Made by a program: the position numbers and the translations under genes
Assembly: GCA_037127315.1 (NCBI GenBank)
Contig: JBBBDQ010001918.1
Coordinates: 5,546,501 to 5,610,500 of the forward strand
Source: Ascarosepion bandense
Lineage: Eukaryota > Mollusca > Cephalopoda > Sepiida > Sepiidae
Direction of reading: 5' to 3'
Length of the DNA stretch: 64,000 nucleotides
Part shown: positions 1 through 10,672 of the stretch, piece by piece
How the letters are laid out: the number at the start of each line of letters is the position of its first letter
Position numbering within the stretch: position 1 is the first letter of the stretch
Notes under the pieces: generated by a model
Databases searched by the model: none
Seen by the model: only the letters and a program-made list of their open reading frames with translations
Told to the model about the DNA's origin: nothing

Positions 1-244
1 GCACCAATATATATTTAAAAAATACGAAATATTTTGGTAAAAATAAATAAAAAATAATTACTATCATTACCCTTATTTAAAACAAATTACTAATGGTCCC
101 AAGAAAATTAAATTTCGGAATTAAATGACCCTTTAGTAATGGATATACTGTTAAACAAACAACCAAACAAAAACTGATTCCGCCTCACCGGCTATCCTAG
201 TTCACTGCACATATTAAACGCGCCGCAACGTTTGGGAACCACTG
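1..244 (-). mobile_element. hAT-like transposon terminus (partial)
   Basis: Read on the minus strand, position 244 starts CAGTGGTTCCCAAACG (229-244), which resembles hAT terminal inverted repeats. The element would run left toward or past the window edge. No transposase frame and no second terminus are visible, so it is a partial or non-autonomous copy called on one motif. Confidence 0.4.
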
Positions 245-470
245 CCTTAGATTAATGTCGTATATTTTCAACCTGATCTCCCTCATTTACTGATTTATGG
301 TTTTATTATGTCGTAAACACGGAGTATATTTGCTTAGTTGCTTTCAGTACCAACAGAATATGCCATTATCTTAAGTTTATCCACGACCCTCAACATTTTA
401 ATGCTAATTGTAACACTAAGAGAAAATATATTAAAACATATTTCTTTAGACCAGACAAGCATTAATTTGA

Positions 471-716
471 TTTTTTTTTTTAATCATATCACCCCGAGCA
501 AGGCGGTAACGCCACTGATGTGCAGGGTAAGAGTGAAAAGATTGTAAAAGAGAAATCCGGAAACCACATCCTAAACAGGAAACAAGAGATGAGCCTCTTC
601 ACCTGTTCAATAGACGTGGGTGGAGTGTGAACCGGGCGATAGTTTAGTCTATCTACTCCAATTGAAAAAAAAAAAAGAAAAGAGTGAAAAGATTGGAAAA
701 GAGAAAACCGGAAACC
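471..716 (-). mobile_element. SINE-A copy plus a second truncated unit
   Basis: On the plus strand it opens with a T-run and the reverse of the LINE-A-like tail (AATCATATCACCCCGAGCAA), then the SINE body, and ends at CTCCAATT (664). A short A-rich linker follows and then a second copy of only the AGTGAAAAGATTGGAAAAG segment (665-716). It is therefore the start of the same head-to-tail concatemer type seen in full at 24.7 and 32.1 kb. Confidence 0.75.
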
Positions 717-899
717 AATTTATCGATAATATACACACAAAAGATTAAAATGCAATAGATGCTTAAACATTGTTTTGAAATTTAATTTTGCCCGTTTGTT
801 ATATAAAAAATATATCTTCAGGAAGAAAAGAATGAAGTGTTATAGTGCCTTTCTACGAGGAACGGACTTTTCCTCTTGCTATATGTAGTTGCTTGCGGA

Positions 900-1660
900 A
901 AAGCAGTGAACGAACATTTGACTGCCTTACGCAGTCAACTCTCTTCCTTTAGGCGAGAGTATTAACACAGTCGTGTCTCCACTGATGGGTAGATATTTTT
1001 GGCCAGGCAATATGGCCCTGAAAACCCACATAAAAATAGCCTTGTGCCATATGTTGTCTTAAGTTGGAAGGCCAACTAAATACTGCAGTTAACGAGCATT
1101 TAACTCCCTTGCGCACTGTCAGTTCTCTGCCTTTGGGCGGAGAGTATTAACCCAGTTGTGGCTCCACCGAAGGGTAGATTCACGACTAGGGAACATTCAC
1201 GACTAGGGAACATTAGATATTTTCGGCCGGGCTATATGACCCGGAGGACCCAGATTAAAAAGGTCTTCTGCCACATTTTTCCTTAAGAGGTAAGGCGACT
1301 GAATACTGCAGTTAAAGAGCATTTGACTGCTTTACACACTGTCAGATTTCTGCCTTTGGGCGGAGAGTATTAACCCAGTCGCGACTCCACCTAAGAGTAG
1401 ATTCACGATGGGGAACATTAGACAGTTAACGAGCAGTAACTGCCTTGTGTATTGTCGGACTCTCTGCCTTCGGACGGAGAGTAATAAGTTCAGTCTCCGC
1501 CGAAGGGTATAGTTTCGTCTGGGGAAAGTCAGAAATTAATTTTTGCCCAGGCTATATGGCACGGATTACCCACATTAAAAAGGCCTTCTGCCACATTTTG
1601 CCTTAAGTGGGAAGGCGAATATATACCGCAGTGAATGAAGGAGTTAACGAGTGCAGTTAA
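900..1660. repeat. Diverged tandem repeat, ~200-bp unit
   Basis: Units begin with GCAGT(T/G)AACGAGCATTTGACTGC-like sequence at about 903, 1085, 1308 and 1423. They continue through TCTCTGCCTTTGGGCGGAGA, a gccaggctatatggccc-like segment and CTTCTGCCACATTTT. Copies differ at many sites and the third is shortened. No coding frame and no resemblance I recognise to a named family. Confidence 0.7.
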
Positions 1661-1997
1661 CAGTAGGTAGTTGGCGACAGCTACTAGTCAGACAATAAAC
1701 AGCATAATATTACTTTGGGACCTGCTTATTTCTATATTACTTATTATTAACACTTCCTTTGAATCTCTTGTTTCTTGTTATACTAATACACTGTTTTGAA
1801 CCTACCATTTTATTCCATGTCTTACTTCCGGCACAAAGCAGTCACTACAATTTGCAAGGAAAGTTTCGCCACAACTTCACAACATAAAGTAACAAAAATA
1901 AATTTCCTGAAATATCAGACAGCACTTAAACAATAAAATCTTTCGTTGGTGCAGTGGTCGATACTACGTGATTGCCAGTTTAGTCATTTTCCGTTAG

Positions 1998-2717
1998 AAT
2001 CTATTTGCATAAGAAGGTTGGGTCACTATGTCGATCCAGGATGTTTTTTCCACCTGAAACCATCCTGCATATATACAATTCAACCATCCGTTCGTGCATG
2101 GAGTACTGCTGCCATTTATGGTCAGGCACCCATGCCGTTCTCCTCAGTGTTCTTGACAAGCTCCAAAGGAGAGTCTGTAATGTGATAGGTACTGACATGG
2201 AGACTCGACTGCAGCCACTTCCCCATCGTCGAATGTGGCATCTCTTTGTCTGTTCTATAAATACTTTCATGGCTTCTGCTAGGACGAGCTTAAGTCACCG
2301 ATGCCTCCTCAACAGGTGTTTACTCGTGCAACCAGACTGGCAACTGGGTCCCACCCATTCACAGTCAGGTTAGCCAAATGCAGACGACAATTCTACTCCT
2401 GCAGCTTCTTCTCTCGCACTTCCCGCCTGTGGAACTCGCTCCCATATTCTTGCTTTCCTGACGGCTACAACCTCCAGAAATTTAAACGCAAAGTCAATAC
2501 TCATCTACTAACCACTGGACTCTAGCTCTCTCCCCACTCCTGTATAACCTTCCCTTTCTCTCCACCTATGTATCTGTCATCGCACTTGCTTTCTATTGTT
2601 CCTTTCTAACTAGTTTGTACTCCTCACTCTTTTCTAATTAATCTTTTTACATTTATGTAACCCCCTGCACATCAGTGGCGTTTCCGCCTTGCTCGGGGTG
2701 AAATGATTAAAAAAGAA
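1998..2717 (+). pseudogene. LINE-A (jockey/CR1-like) 3' end, 5'-truncated
   Basis: Decayed C-terminal part of a non-LTR retrotransposon ORF2. One frame (2005-2373) gives ILHIYNSTIRSCMEYCCHLW; another (2301-2525) gives FFSRTSRLWNSLPYSCFPDG. The switch near 2300 marks at least one frameshift. The catalytic RT motifs are missing because the copy is 5'-truncated, as is usual for target-primed insertion. The 3' UTR ends at 2655-2717 with the tail shared with SINE-A (CCCCTGCACATCAGTGGCGT ... GGGGTGAAATGATT, then A-rich). Assignment to jockey/CR1 rests on family resemblance, not a search. Confidence 0.8.
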
Positions 2718-3739
2718 AAATTAATTCAAGAGATCGCAAATGATATTGTTACAAACGAAGGACAAATAAGTCTCATTCCATTTCCATGAAAGCATTCTTT
2801 ATACTGATATTCATAAAGAATAAGGCCCAAAAGCCACTCATTGTAGAAGGCTACTTTGTGGTGCTGCATAAGCGTTAGAAAGTGAAGATCATTGAGTTAT
2901 GTAAGAAACATAATTGTTAACTTTAAGTGTGGCGAGATCAAAGTTGTCGTGATTAGGAAAACAACCTCCAGAGATTCTGCTCCATAAAACAGAAGTTCTT
3001 GGGAAGAAGTTTTCTGCATGGAATTTACTCCTAATTATAATGTTTTTACAAAAATAATGGCCGATTTCAGAAAAGTAAATTTGATTGTTGAAAAATTAAC
3101 AATAGATATATTGGAATTAATCAAAATACGAGCCTTGGTGCATTTATGCACCTTTGCCGTCGATCGACGAGATTATTTATTCATCGTTGATAAAAAAGTT
3201 ATTGGCAGTGATGCAACGAAATCTTTAAAAACTGATTCCACCTCTGGTTTAGACATAAAATTTTACCATTTTAAAATGTGTTTAAGTGATTACAAAGTGA
3301 AAATCAGTGGATGGAAGTTGAGGATAATAATATGGTAAACTCCCGTATCTTAAGTCTGAGTTTTCGCAACGTCGTTCTTGCAAAAGGTGGCCGCATGTAA
3401 TCGTAGAGCAGAATTATACTACGATTCACCAATGCAGGTCACATTTTTTGCTGGCCTGCGTTCATTTCCACAAGTTAATTGCAGTAAAACTGCATTAATG
3501 CTGATTGGCATGAAGTAAGCTGTTGTGGATAACACCGGTTTCAGACCACTAATTACCATAATCTTTTGCTGATAAAATTGAACTCTGGGAAATATCAGGG
3601 GAAATCACCACGATCAAGACACTGACCTGATAAAGGATACATTTTTCACCACAAGTGACTATTTGGTCAAGAAAGGAATAATTTGTTTTACGCAGAAAGA
3701 GCATCGTGCATACTTCAAAACACCTAGTTTTTGATTTTC
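2718..3739. other. Unassigned stretch with one unrecognised ORF
   Basis: An open frame at 3018-3338 (106 aa) is not recognised. Its segment around 3080-3140 recurs in altered form at 4330-4390, so this is more likely an old repeat than a gene. Nothing else is identified here. Confidence 0.35.
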
Positions 3740-4000
3740 ATTGAGATCATGAGAAAAACCCATGTATCAAGCATTTTCATCTTGCCAATACTCTGTAACT
3801 GGCGTCATTACTTTACTTATTTTAGTTTCCCCAACCTGTAGTTGGCATTTTGGGGTCTTCTTTTTGCTGATTATCATCCATTCAGTTCTCTTAAAGTTTA
3901 TGCTCGGCCCTTTCTTCTTGCTTTCTTTTGCAACCTTCTGCAGAAGGTCTTGCATTTTTCTTTCTTTGTCTGCTTTCAGCAACGTGTTATCTGCGAATCA
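3740..4000 (-). pseudogene. RTE-like LINE fragment around the RT active site
   Basis: Minus-strand reading gives FADNTLLKADKERKMQDLL, then INFKRTEWMIISKKKTPK and CQLQVGETK. This is the region following the RT Y/FADD box of RTE-clade elements and matches the related copy at 48.2-48.7 kb. The second catalytic D is changed to N (FADN, near 3989-3997). No upstream RT or endonuclease is present. Confidence 0.65.
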
Positions 4001-4539
4001 TTACATTGTTGAGCAGATTGATTTAAGAAATTGTAGGATTTTATATGAATTAATGTCGTGTGTGTATGCTTACTTGCTTGACATTGTTTAATGAGGAAAT
4101 TTAATTTCGTTTGGAACATTGAAGTAATGAATATATGATGTTATTCTGCTTTCACATTTGAACACATGGTAGATGATACACAGCTTTCGTGCATATACAT
4201 ATTCGTGTGAAGATAATTACTAGACGGTGTGATATGCATGTTTTATGTTATAGTTATATTTTGGAATACAGTTTGATTTAAGAAATTCTAGGATATTATT
4301 TTGGTTAATGTAATGAAAGACAAACTTCATGTTGATTGATTTTTGAAAAATTAAAAATAGAAATGTTGGAATTAGTAAAAATACAAGCCTAAAATATGAT
4401 TGAAGTATTGTTGGTAATATTTATATAAATATATATTATTGATATTTAACAAAAGAATTGTTGCTGATATTCTCAGTAAAGAATGTATTTGTATACTTTC
4501 ACAAGGACATTTTTTTTGTTTAGAGGTTCACTATTTACC
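4001..4539. repeat. Locally duplicated AT-rich sequence
   Basis: A segment around GATTTAAGAAATTGTAGGAT (about 4020) recurs at about 4268 with substitutions. The 4330-4390 stretch resembles 3080-3140. No gene is supported. Confidence 0.4.
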
Positions 4540-5012
4540 AATGACAGTCACTTTCTCACTGGCGCAGTGAGGCTTCCCTGTGTCTCTTCTACAAATTCTT
4601 TCACGGCTTCTACTCCGGTGAACTTAGCTCACTAGTGCCCCTATATATGAATTTACTCGAGCCACAAGATTAGTAACTAGGCCCCACCTTTTACTGTGAA
4701 ATCGATAAATTTTAAACGCAAATTCTATTCCATCAGCTTCTTTTCTCGCACTTCCCGCTTGTGGAATTTCCTTCCGCTTACTTGCTTTCTCGACAGCTGC
4801 AATCTTCAAGAATTCAAATGTAAAGTCAATAGTCATCGCCTGTCTCACTAACTAGCATCTTCTCTCTCATGCACTTTTCCCCGTCCACCACATTCTCATC
4901 CGTTTTCTCTTCCTTCTCATAACCTTTTCCTTACACCACCTGTAACCTGTTACTTTTTCTCATAACATTCCTCCTATGTAACCCTCTGCACACCAGTGGC
5001 AGTAAAATATGA
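4540..5012 (+). pseudogene. LINE-A 3' end fragment
   Basis: Starts at the segment equivalent to LPHRRNVASL and runs through the C-terminus and 3' UTR, ending near CCCTCTGCACACCAGTGGCA, where the tail is degraded. Frames are broken throughout. It meets a SINE-A of opposite orientation at 5044, so two shared tails face each other here. Confidence 0.7.
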
Positions 5013-5043
5013 AAATTATCTGACTGAGCTGGATAAAAATATT

Positions 5044-5238
5044 CTTTTTAATCATATCACCCCGAGCAAGGCGGTAACGCCACTGATGTGCAGGGTTCTA
5101 CAAGAGAGTGAAAAGATTTGGAAAAGAGAAAGCCGGAAACCACATCCTAAACAGGGAAAAAGGGATGAGCCTCTACACCTGTACAATAGACGTGGGTGGA
5201 GTGTAAACCAGGCGATAGTTTAGTCTATCTACTCCAAT
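5044..5238 (-). mobile_element. SINE-A copy
   Basis: Near full length in the minus orientation: T-run, tail, body with GGAAACCACATCCTAAACAG, then ACTCCAATT. An open frame across it (4996-5223) is incidental. Confidence 0.8.
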
Positions 5239-5245
5239 TTTTGAT

Positions 5246-5562
5246 AGCAGGACAGAGTGGCGCCTGTAGCTTTGGTTGGCAACTAGTCTACCGTAGAAAG
5301 AAATGGAAACTTAGTGTGGGAAATCTTCTGCTCAGTCAGAAATCGAAAGAGACATGATCGCCTAAACAGGTATCGTCTATGGAAATTAACTGATTGATCT
5401 GGATGAAAGAATTGAATAACAAGACAGATTGGCTCCTTGATTGGCAACCGGTATACTGCAGCAATAAATGGCTACTAACTGCGAGAAAATCTTCTGCCGA
5501 GACAATAATGAATTGAAAGGTCGAAAGCGTGTATCATGTGTGGCACTTAACTGACTGAACTA
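5246..5562 (+). mobile_element. Two partial SINE-B copies in tandem
   Basis: Both carry the SINE-B body (GGTTGGCAACTAGTCTACCG, then CAGTCAG, CGAGACATGATCGCC-like and GGCACTTAACTGACTG). The first spans about 5246-5400, the second 5415-5562. Both lack the tRNA head. Confidence 0.6.
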
Positions 5563-5611
5563 TTTTATTATAATTATAGCTTTGAAATGTTTTTTATTCT
5601 GCTTGTGTGTG

Positions 5612-5712
5612 CATGGGTAGGTTTATGTGTGTGTGTGTGTGCGCGCGCGGGTGTGTGTATGTATGCGAGTGTGCGGTTGTGTGTGCGTGTGTGTATGTGT
5701 GTGCGTGTATGT
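5612..5712 (+). repeat. (GT)n microsatellite, interrupted
   Basis: Alternating GT/GC purine-pyrimidine run of about 100 bp including GTGCGCGCGCGGGTG. Z-DNA-prone by composition. Confidence 0.85.
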
Positions 5713-6082
5713 GAGAGATGAATTTGAAGTTAAGGCTGACGTTTCGCGTTGTGTAGCCGCCGACAGCATCTGCATGAAATAAGGCTAATTGACACTGACA
5801 GAAGCCAGAAAAGGGGGTCATATATAATTGGGTGGCAGGGCAGCCCTTAGGAGCAAGATAGTCAGGTACCGAGTTTGGTTGAAACGCACATTTAATATCA
5901 TGCCATAATAATTCTCCAGTATTTCTTTCCCGCTGGTATTTTTTTTTTCGTTATGAAGACAAGAAATAATTAAATGAATAAATAAATAAAATATAGTAAA
6001 CCCCAACTTCGACTCTATTTAGCGCGCTAACTGATGTACAACAAGCAGTTTGAACTCAGCTCATATTCAAATATTGAAATCC

Positions 6083-6088
<6 letters not shown>

Positions 6089-6140
<52 letters not shown>

Positions 6141-6488
6141 GAAATTAAAGTTGGGGAGATCATCCTTTTGTAAACAAATCGACTAACGAAATCTTATTCA
6201 GCCCAGTAGAATGTACTGTAATGTTTAACATAAAATCTGAGCATCTACCCAAACACGAATACCCATTTAACATAATCTTTAAGCAAATAAATTATGAATA
6301 TATCGGAGTTAATCCATTTCGTAAAAAAAACGTATATATATATATATATATAAACCTTCTTGCTTAATAACTTTTTATCAGTAAAACTACAGAAAAAAAA
6401 GACAACAGTTTTGGCTGTAAACATTATCACAACTCATTATATATATATATATATTAATTATATTTTAGAATATGTACATGTACATAAC

Positions 6489-6526
<38 letters not shown>
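6089..6526. repeat. Cluster of (AT)n microsatellites
   Basis: Pure AT runs at about 6089-6137, 6340-6352, 6439-6454 and 6494-6525 separated by AT-rich sequence. No coding support. Confidence 0.9.
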
Positions 6527-6528
<2 letters not shown>

Positions 6529-6634
6529 TTGAGTTATGATATTTTAAGCGCCAATATTGTTGATTTTTAAACGCGATGAGATGTGTGGATACAGTCTCTG
6601 CGTAACTCTGATTAGAAATAAAACAAGTAAACAT

Positions 6635-6833
6635 AATTGGAGCAGATAGATCTATCTATCGCCCGGTTCACACTCCTCCCATATCTATTGAACAGGTTAA
6701 GAAGCTCATCCCTTATTCCCTGTTTAGGATGTGGTTTTCGGCTTTCTCTTTTCCAATCTTTTCACTATTACGTAGCCCCCTGCACATCAGTGGCGTTACC
6801 GCCTGGCTCGTGGTGATACGATTAAAAAAAAAA
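6635..6833 (+). mobile_element. SINE-A copy, full length
   Basis: From AATTGGAGCAGATAG to the poly(A) after CGTGGTGATACGATT. It carries CGCCCGGTTCACACTCC (B-box-like) and the LINE-A-type tail CCCCTGCACATCAGTGGCGT. Target-site duplications are not obvious. Confidence 0.85.
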
Positions 6834-6945
6834 GAATAATTTTATTAAAGCGCTGCCTCCTGATACTGAGAAAAAGTTCAAAGACAGCTTACCTTAAAAA
6901 TGGTTTTCCTTCAAGTAATACACATATTGGCAGTTTTCTTTTGCC

Positions 6946-6948
<3 letters not shown>

Positions 6949-6985
<37 letters not shown>
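6949..6985 (+). repeat. (CA)n microsatellite
   Basis: About 18 CA dinucleotides without interruption. Confidence 0.95.
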
Positions 6986-6988
<3 letters not shown>

Positions 6989-7507
6989 TGAGTTATGATA
7001 ATATTCAGTGCCAATATTGTTGAGCTGTAGGAGTTTTACTGATAAAAGAAATGAAGGCAAGCAGGTAAAGAGCATTGATAGTTTTAGTGCAAAGAATTTG
7101 TGACTTTAACTGAGCAGGTTCATGTCAATCTTGAAGTTACGAAAAGTATAAATATTAATATACAAATAAAAAATTATAAATATACAAAAAAATAACACAG
7201 AAAATGATATAAGACCCACAAAACGTAAAAAAGTCCACACATAATGCCTACAAACACAAATACACACAAAAACACAAACATCCCCCCATGATCTAAAAAA
7301 GAAACACACCAACAGTGTAAGAAAAAAGGTCAAACCAATAAAAGAGATCAAAACAATATAAGTGATCAACCCAAATGACAAAAACAAAACAAAAATATAA
7401 AAAATTAAGCAGACACATATTCAATATAAAAAACTAATTGGACACCCACTCATTCGTACATTTAAAAGCAGTAAAAAAAGCATTAAAAACAACTCTTTTT
7501 TCTTCTC

Positions 7508-7711
7508 AATTGGAGCAGATAGTCTAAACTATCGCCCGGTTCAGACTCCACCCACGTCTATTGAACAGGTGAAGAGGCACATCCCTTGTTTCCTGTTTAG
7601 TTTGTGGTTTCCGGTTTTTCTCTTTTCCAGTATTTTCACTCTTACGTAGCCCCCTGCGCATCAGTGGCGTTTTCGCCTCGCTTGGGGTGATATGATTAAA
7701 AAAAAAAAAAA
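7508..7711 (+). mobile_element. SINE-A copy, reference full-length example
   Basis: 204 bp in this order: 5' end AATTGGAGCAGATAG; B-box-like CCCGGTTCAGACTCC; body with CTATTGAACAGGTGAAGAGG and TGTGGTTTCCGG; C/T-rich TTTTCTCTTTTCC; then the ~60-bp 3' segment shared with LINE-A (GTAGCCCCCTGCGCATCAGT to GGGGTGATATGATT) and poly(A). No A box at normal tRNA spacing is evident, so tRNA origin is uncertain. The shared tail suggests LINE-A machinery moves it. Confidence 0.85.
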
Positions 7712-8611
7712 CACTGTACAATAAAAAAAGAAAAGAAATAAAAAAACGATCGCAAACAAGACCAATCCCAGAAAATATCAAATCACACCGAGTAAAAAAT
7801 GCCGGGACTTAGCAATAAGAAACCCAGTCCCAATGAAGGCGTCATAACGGAGTTCTTATGAAACTCCTAAGTCAGCATGAACCTGCTTAGTAAATGTGAC
7901 AAATTCTTTGAACAAAAACTATATATACAACAGAGTTTTGTAATTTGCTTGAAGCAAATTACTAGGTTTTGCTTCATACTAGGTTTTGAAGGCTATCACA
8001 ATGCGTTGCAAAATAAAGGAAAGTAAAAGAGGTGTTGGGTATTACCTATTTATTATTCATTAATATATCGAGATCTAAGTCTAATCTTCAGAATGGTAGG
8101 AGAGCTTAATTTCACGTCTGCTCGTGGATCGTGGCTTTCAATATTCATACATGTTTCATTAAATAATATAGACACGTTCTATCTATTTTATGTAATTGTT
8201 TTAAATCACTTGATAAGCTTAATAGCGTTATCATTAACAGAAGAAAGAAACTCAAAATATTGATACATATGTATGTAACCAGGTCTATAATCACCAACAA
8301 TTTTAAGTAGTATTAAAGAGTTCTGTTCATAAGCTGTGGTGTGATTTTTGCTTCCAGCGTCTCGTACGCAAGATTTTGTCGTTGCTTGGAAATCATCCAT
8401 GTTAACAAAAACAGACTATCATTATCGTTTGTCCGTGAATTGTTTAATATACTGTAATGTACTTGGCATCTTTGATAATGGCTTATGTAAGCCGAAAGAT
8501 TAGTTGGGATTAAAAAATATGTTTCAATATTGTGATTTTCTTTCTCCTTTGAATGATAATGTTATTAAGCTTATTAGACGATATGAAAGGAATTTACATT
8601 AAAAAAAGACA
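7712..8611. other. Unassigned AT-rich stretch
   Basis: No repeat family, RNA or coding region recognised. Short open frames here show no conserved motif. Confidence 0.4.
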
Positions 8612-8612
8612 A

Positions 8613-8660
<48 letters not shown>

Positions 8661-8678
8661 ACAAAAAAATTGTACATG

Positions 8679-8717
<39 letters not shown>
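8612..8717. repeat. Compound (AT)n-(GT)n-(AT)n microsatellite
   Basis: (AT)n to 8635, (GT)n to about 8660, then a unique piece with TTGTACATGTTCTA, then (AT)n to 8717. TTGTACATGTTCTA is also the arm end of the foldback at 9399-9561. Confidence 0.85.
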
Positions 8718-8720
<3 letters not shown>

Positions 8721-9357
8721 GAAAAATATATTCACATAGCTTAGCGCTTAAGCAGTGAAAGGAAATTATCAAACATAACAAGACATACCTGGTATAGAAA
8801 AAACAATTTATTTGTCTTGCAAAAATATGCTGAATTTTGCTGCTACTGTGTAGCTTGGTATAGTCTCTTTTCTCTGCTTAGCTTGGTATAGTATCCTCCG
8901 TCTAGGAGTGGGATGAAAAAGACATAAGGAACTGCGATCCGCGACGTACAGGAACTTTCTTCTGGGTCAGCTTCTTTCACAGTTTCTTATCTTGGTATAA
9001 GATGATAGTGCTTAGAGAATTTTTCTCTAGGAAGGCAAGGCTTTGCCCATAGGGTATCCTTTTTAAGGTAAGAAGGGTAACAAGAGATTTTCTCTGTTAC
9101 AAAGTTGTGGCATTAGCCTAAAAGATTACAAAGAATTGGTAAGATGGTCTCGATATAGCGAGACAAGTGGGCGCCAATTTAGGCCCTGCTGCAACAAAAA
9201 TCCGGAGCGGCACAATACGTCCGATACTGTTCGTGCTAGCTGAAAAAAGGAGTGAACAAAACCATCGTGTAAAAAAAAACATAAAACCTCTGGTAAAGCC
9301 CGCCTAAAGTTCAAAACGAGGTTCGGGTTAAATCAGCCAATCAGGAGACCCGTTACA
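8718..9357 (-). mobile_element. Possible solo LTR (weak)
   Basis: On the minus strand it begins TGTAACGGGTCTCC (at 9357) with an inverted CCAAT motif just inside, and has an AAATAAA-like signal near 8800. An internal TGGCGCCCACTTG (about 9170) resembles an LTR-retrotransposon primer-binding site but is oddly placed for a solo LTR. The block lies between AT repeats with no clear target duplication. It could equally be an unrelated repeat. Confidence 0.25.
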
Positions 9358-9435
9358 TCTGTAAATTTCCGACAATATATATATATATATATATATTAGA
9401 ACATGTACAATTTTTTTATATATCCACTATAAATC

Positions 9436-9475
9436 GTACATTTGTTTCGACATTGAAACTACAATATCTCATCAG
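9436..9475 (-). ncRNA. Hammerhead-ribozyme-like motif (left arm)
   Basis: Minus strand: CTGATGA, stem II GATATTG/CAATGTC (7 pairs with one G-U), GAAA, stem III ACA/TGT and a GTA cleavage-type triplet. The bases flanking the core do not pair as stem I, so activity as a monomer is doubtful. Confidence 0.6.
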
Positions 9476-9484
9476 GTGGTGTGT

Positions 9485-9524
9485 CTGATGAGACACTGTA
9501 TCTTCAATGTCGAAACAAATGTAC
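9485..9524 (+). ncRNA. Hammerhead-ribozyme-like motif (right arm)
   Basis: CTGATGA 9485-9491, stem II GACACTG/CAATGTC (one mismatch), GAAA 9512-9515, minimal stem III ACA-AA-TGT, GTA cleavage triplet ending 9523. Stem I is not formed because the 5' side ends at the palindrome centre. Confidence 0.6.
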
Positions 9525-9590
9525 GATTTGTAGTAGATATATAAAAAATTTGTACATGTTCTAAAATATAATTTATATTAATTATTCACA

Positions 9591-9613
9591 GCTCTCTATA
9601 TTATATATCGAGC
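9591..9613 (+). other. Conserved GCTC...GAGC hairpin downstream of a hammerhead foldback
   Basis: GCTCTCTATA...CGAGCACT: four GC-rich pairs closing a short AT loop. The same hairpin follows hammerhead elements at 13845, 20271, 29911, 34174 and 36974. Confidence 0.5.
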
Positions 9614-9677
9614 ACTGTTTTAAATTAATGTTTTGGAAGTTGTAAAAAAATTTTTTCTTCGTTCCTTATTCACTCGG

Positions 9678-9708
<31 letters not shown>

Positions 9709-9736
9709 CATTCATCAATGAAGAAATGCTGTCTAA

Positions 9737-9794
<58 letters not shown>
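9678..9794. repeat. (AT)n microsatellites
   Basis: Two pure AT runs, about 9678-9702 and 9747-9794, around a 44-bp unique spacer. Confidence 0.9.
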
Positions 9795-9796
<2 letters not shown>

Positions 9797-9799
9797 TAT

Positions 9800-10429
9800 A
9801 ACTATAAATAATATATTTAGTAGATAAGCGTGTTAGACATGACTTTTTTTCTCGAACTGTGAAATGAATGTCTACCGACAATGAGGTCGAATTTATTACT
9901 AATAAGATAATGTTTTTTAACAGATAAAAAGTGAGTACAAGTTAGTTTCTTGTGAGCAGGGATATTTTATAATTCATGACAGACCTTAAAATGGTCACAC
10001 CAGAAGAAACGAAATTTTGTGTCCTGCAGTCTCCGAAGTGTAAAATACATTCTGGAACTTTTGCTATCTAATAACGCCTTGACAGTGTTTCTGCCTCTTG
10101 GTGTTTGTTTTTATTTAATTTTCGAAATTTGTTCTTTTTGTTCTCTCTTATTTCGCGAGTAACCCTGTGTATGGAATATGGGGGATATCAGGCTGTTACG
10201 ACTTAGTGGAAGTAGTAAGGCATATCCTAGTTGTAAGGTTCTGAACTGAAACTAAAGAATGAAGGTCATTTGAAAGTTTGCCGTGGAAATAGCCATAAAT
10301 AGAGAGAGAATCGTAACTTTGCGTCTGCGGAAAATAGTTTTTTTCAGTATTAAGTTGTAGGGTCGTTCTTTTTGTTTCCTTTTTTGTGGGAGGGGGAATT
10401 TTTGCCCTTACTTTCTTGGATGTGTGGGT
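9800..10429. other. Unassigned stretch
   Basis: No repeat family or gene recognised. Composition is less AT-biased than the surrounding microsatellites. Confidence 0.35.
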
Positions 10430-10672
10430 AAAGAAATGGTTTTCGGCGTCGTAAGTTGAATACCTATGGGAAAGGTATTAATCAGTCTCTTCCCTCCAGT
10501 TATGGGTTAAATAATAGGACAGATTGGGTTCTATAGCCATGGTCGGCAACCAGTCTACCGCAGAAAGCAATGGCAACCTACTGCGGGATAATCTTCTGCC
10601 CAGTTAGTCATATCTGTATCGAGACATGATCGCCCAAGCGTGTATCACGTATGGCACTTAACTGACGGAAGT
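10430..10672 (+). mobile_element. SINE-B, 5'-truncated
   Basis: Lacks the tRNA head. It carries the body from GGGAAAGGTATTAATC through GGCAACCAGTCTACCGCAGA and AATCTTCTGCC to the 3' end TGGCACTTAACTGAC. A more diverged related stretch may continue to about 10850. Confidence 0.8.

Larger units (their letters stand above)
9399..9561. repeat. Foldback, 77-bp arms, twin hammerhead motifs head to head
   Basis: Arms 9399-9475 and 9485-9561 are reverse complements with about 7 mismatches and a 9-nt spacer. Each arm, read outward from the centre, carries a hammerhead-like core. An (AT)n tract lies on the left, and a GCTC...GAGC hairpin lies 30 bp to the right. Confidence 0.85.

Noticed and set aside
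3018..3338. 106-aa ORF as a possible host exon
   Set aside because: No recognised motif, no splice context, and part of its sequence recurs at 4330-4390, pointing to a repeat.
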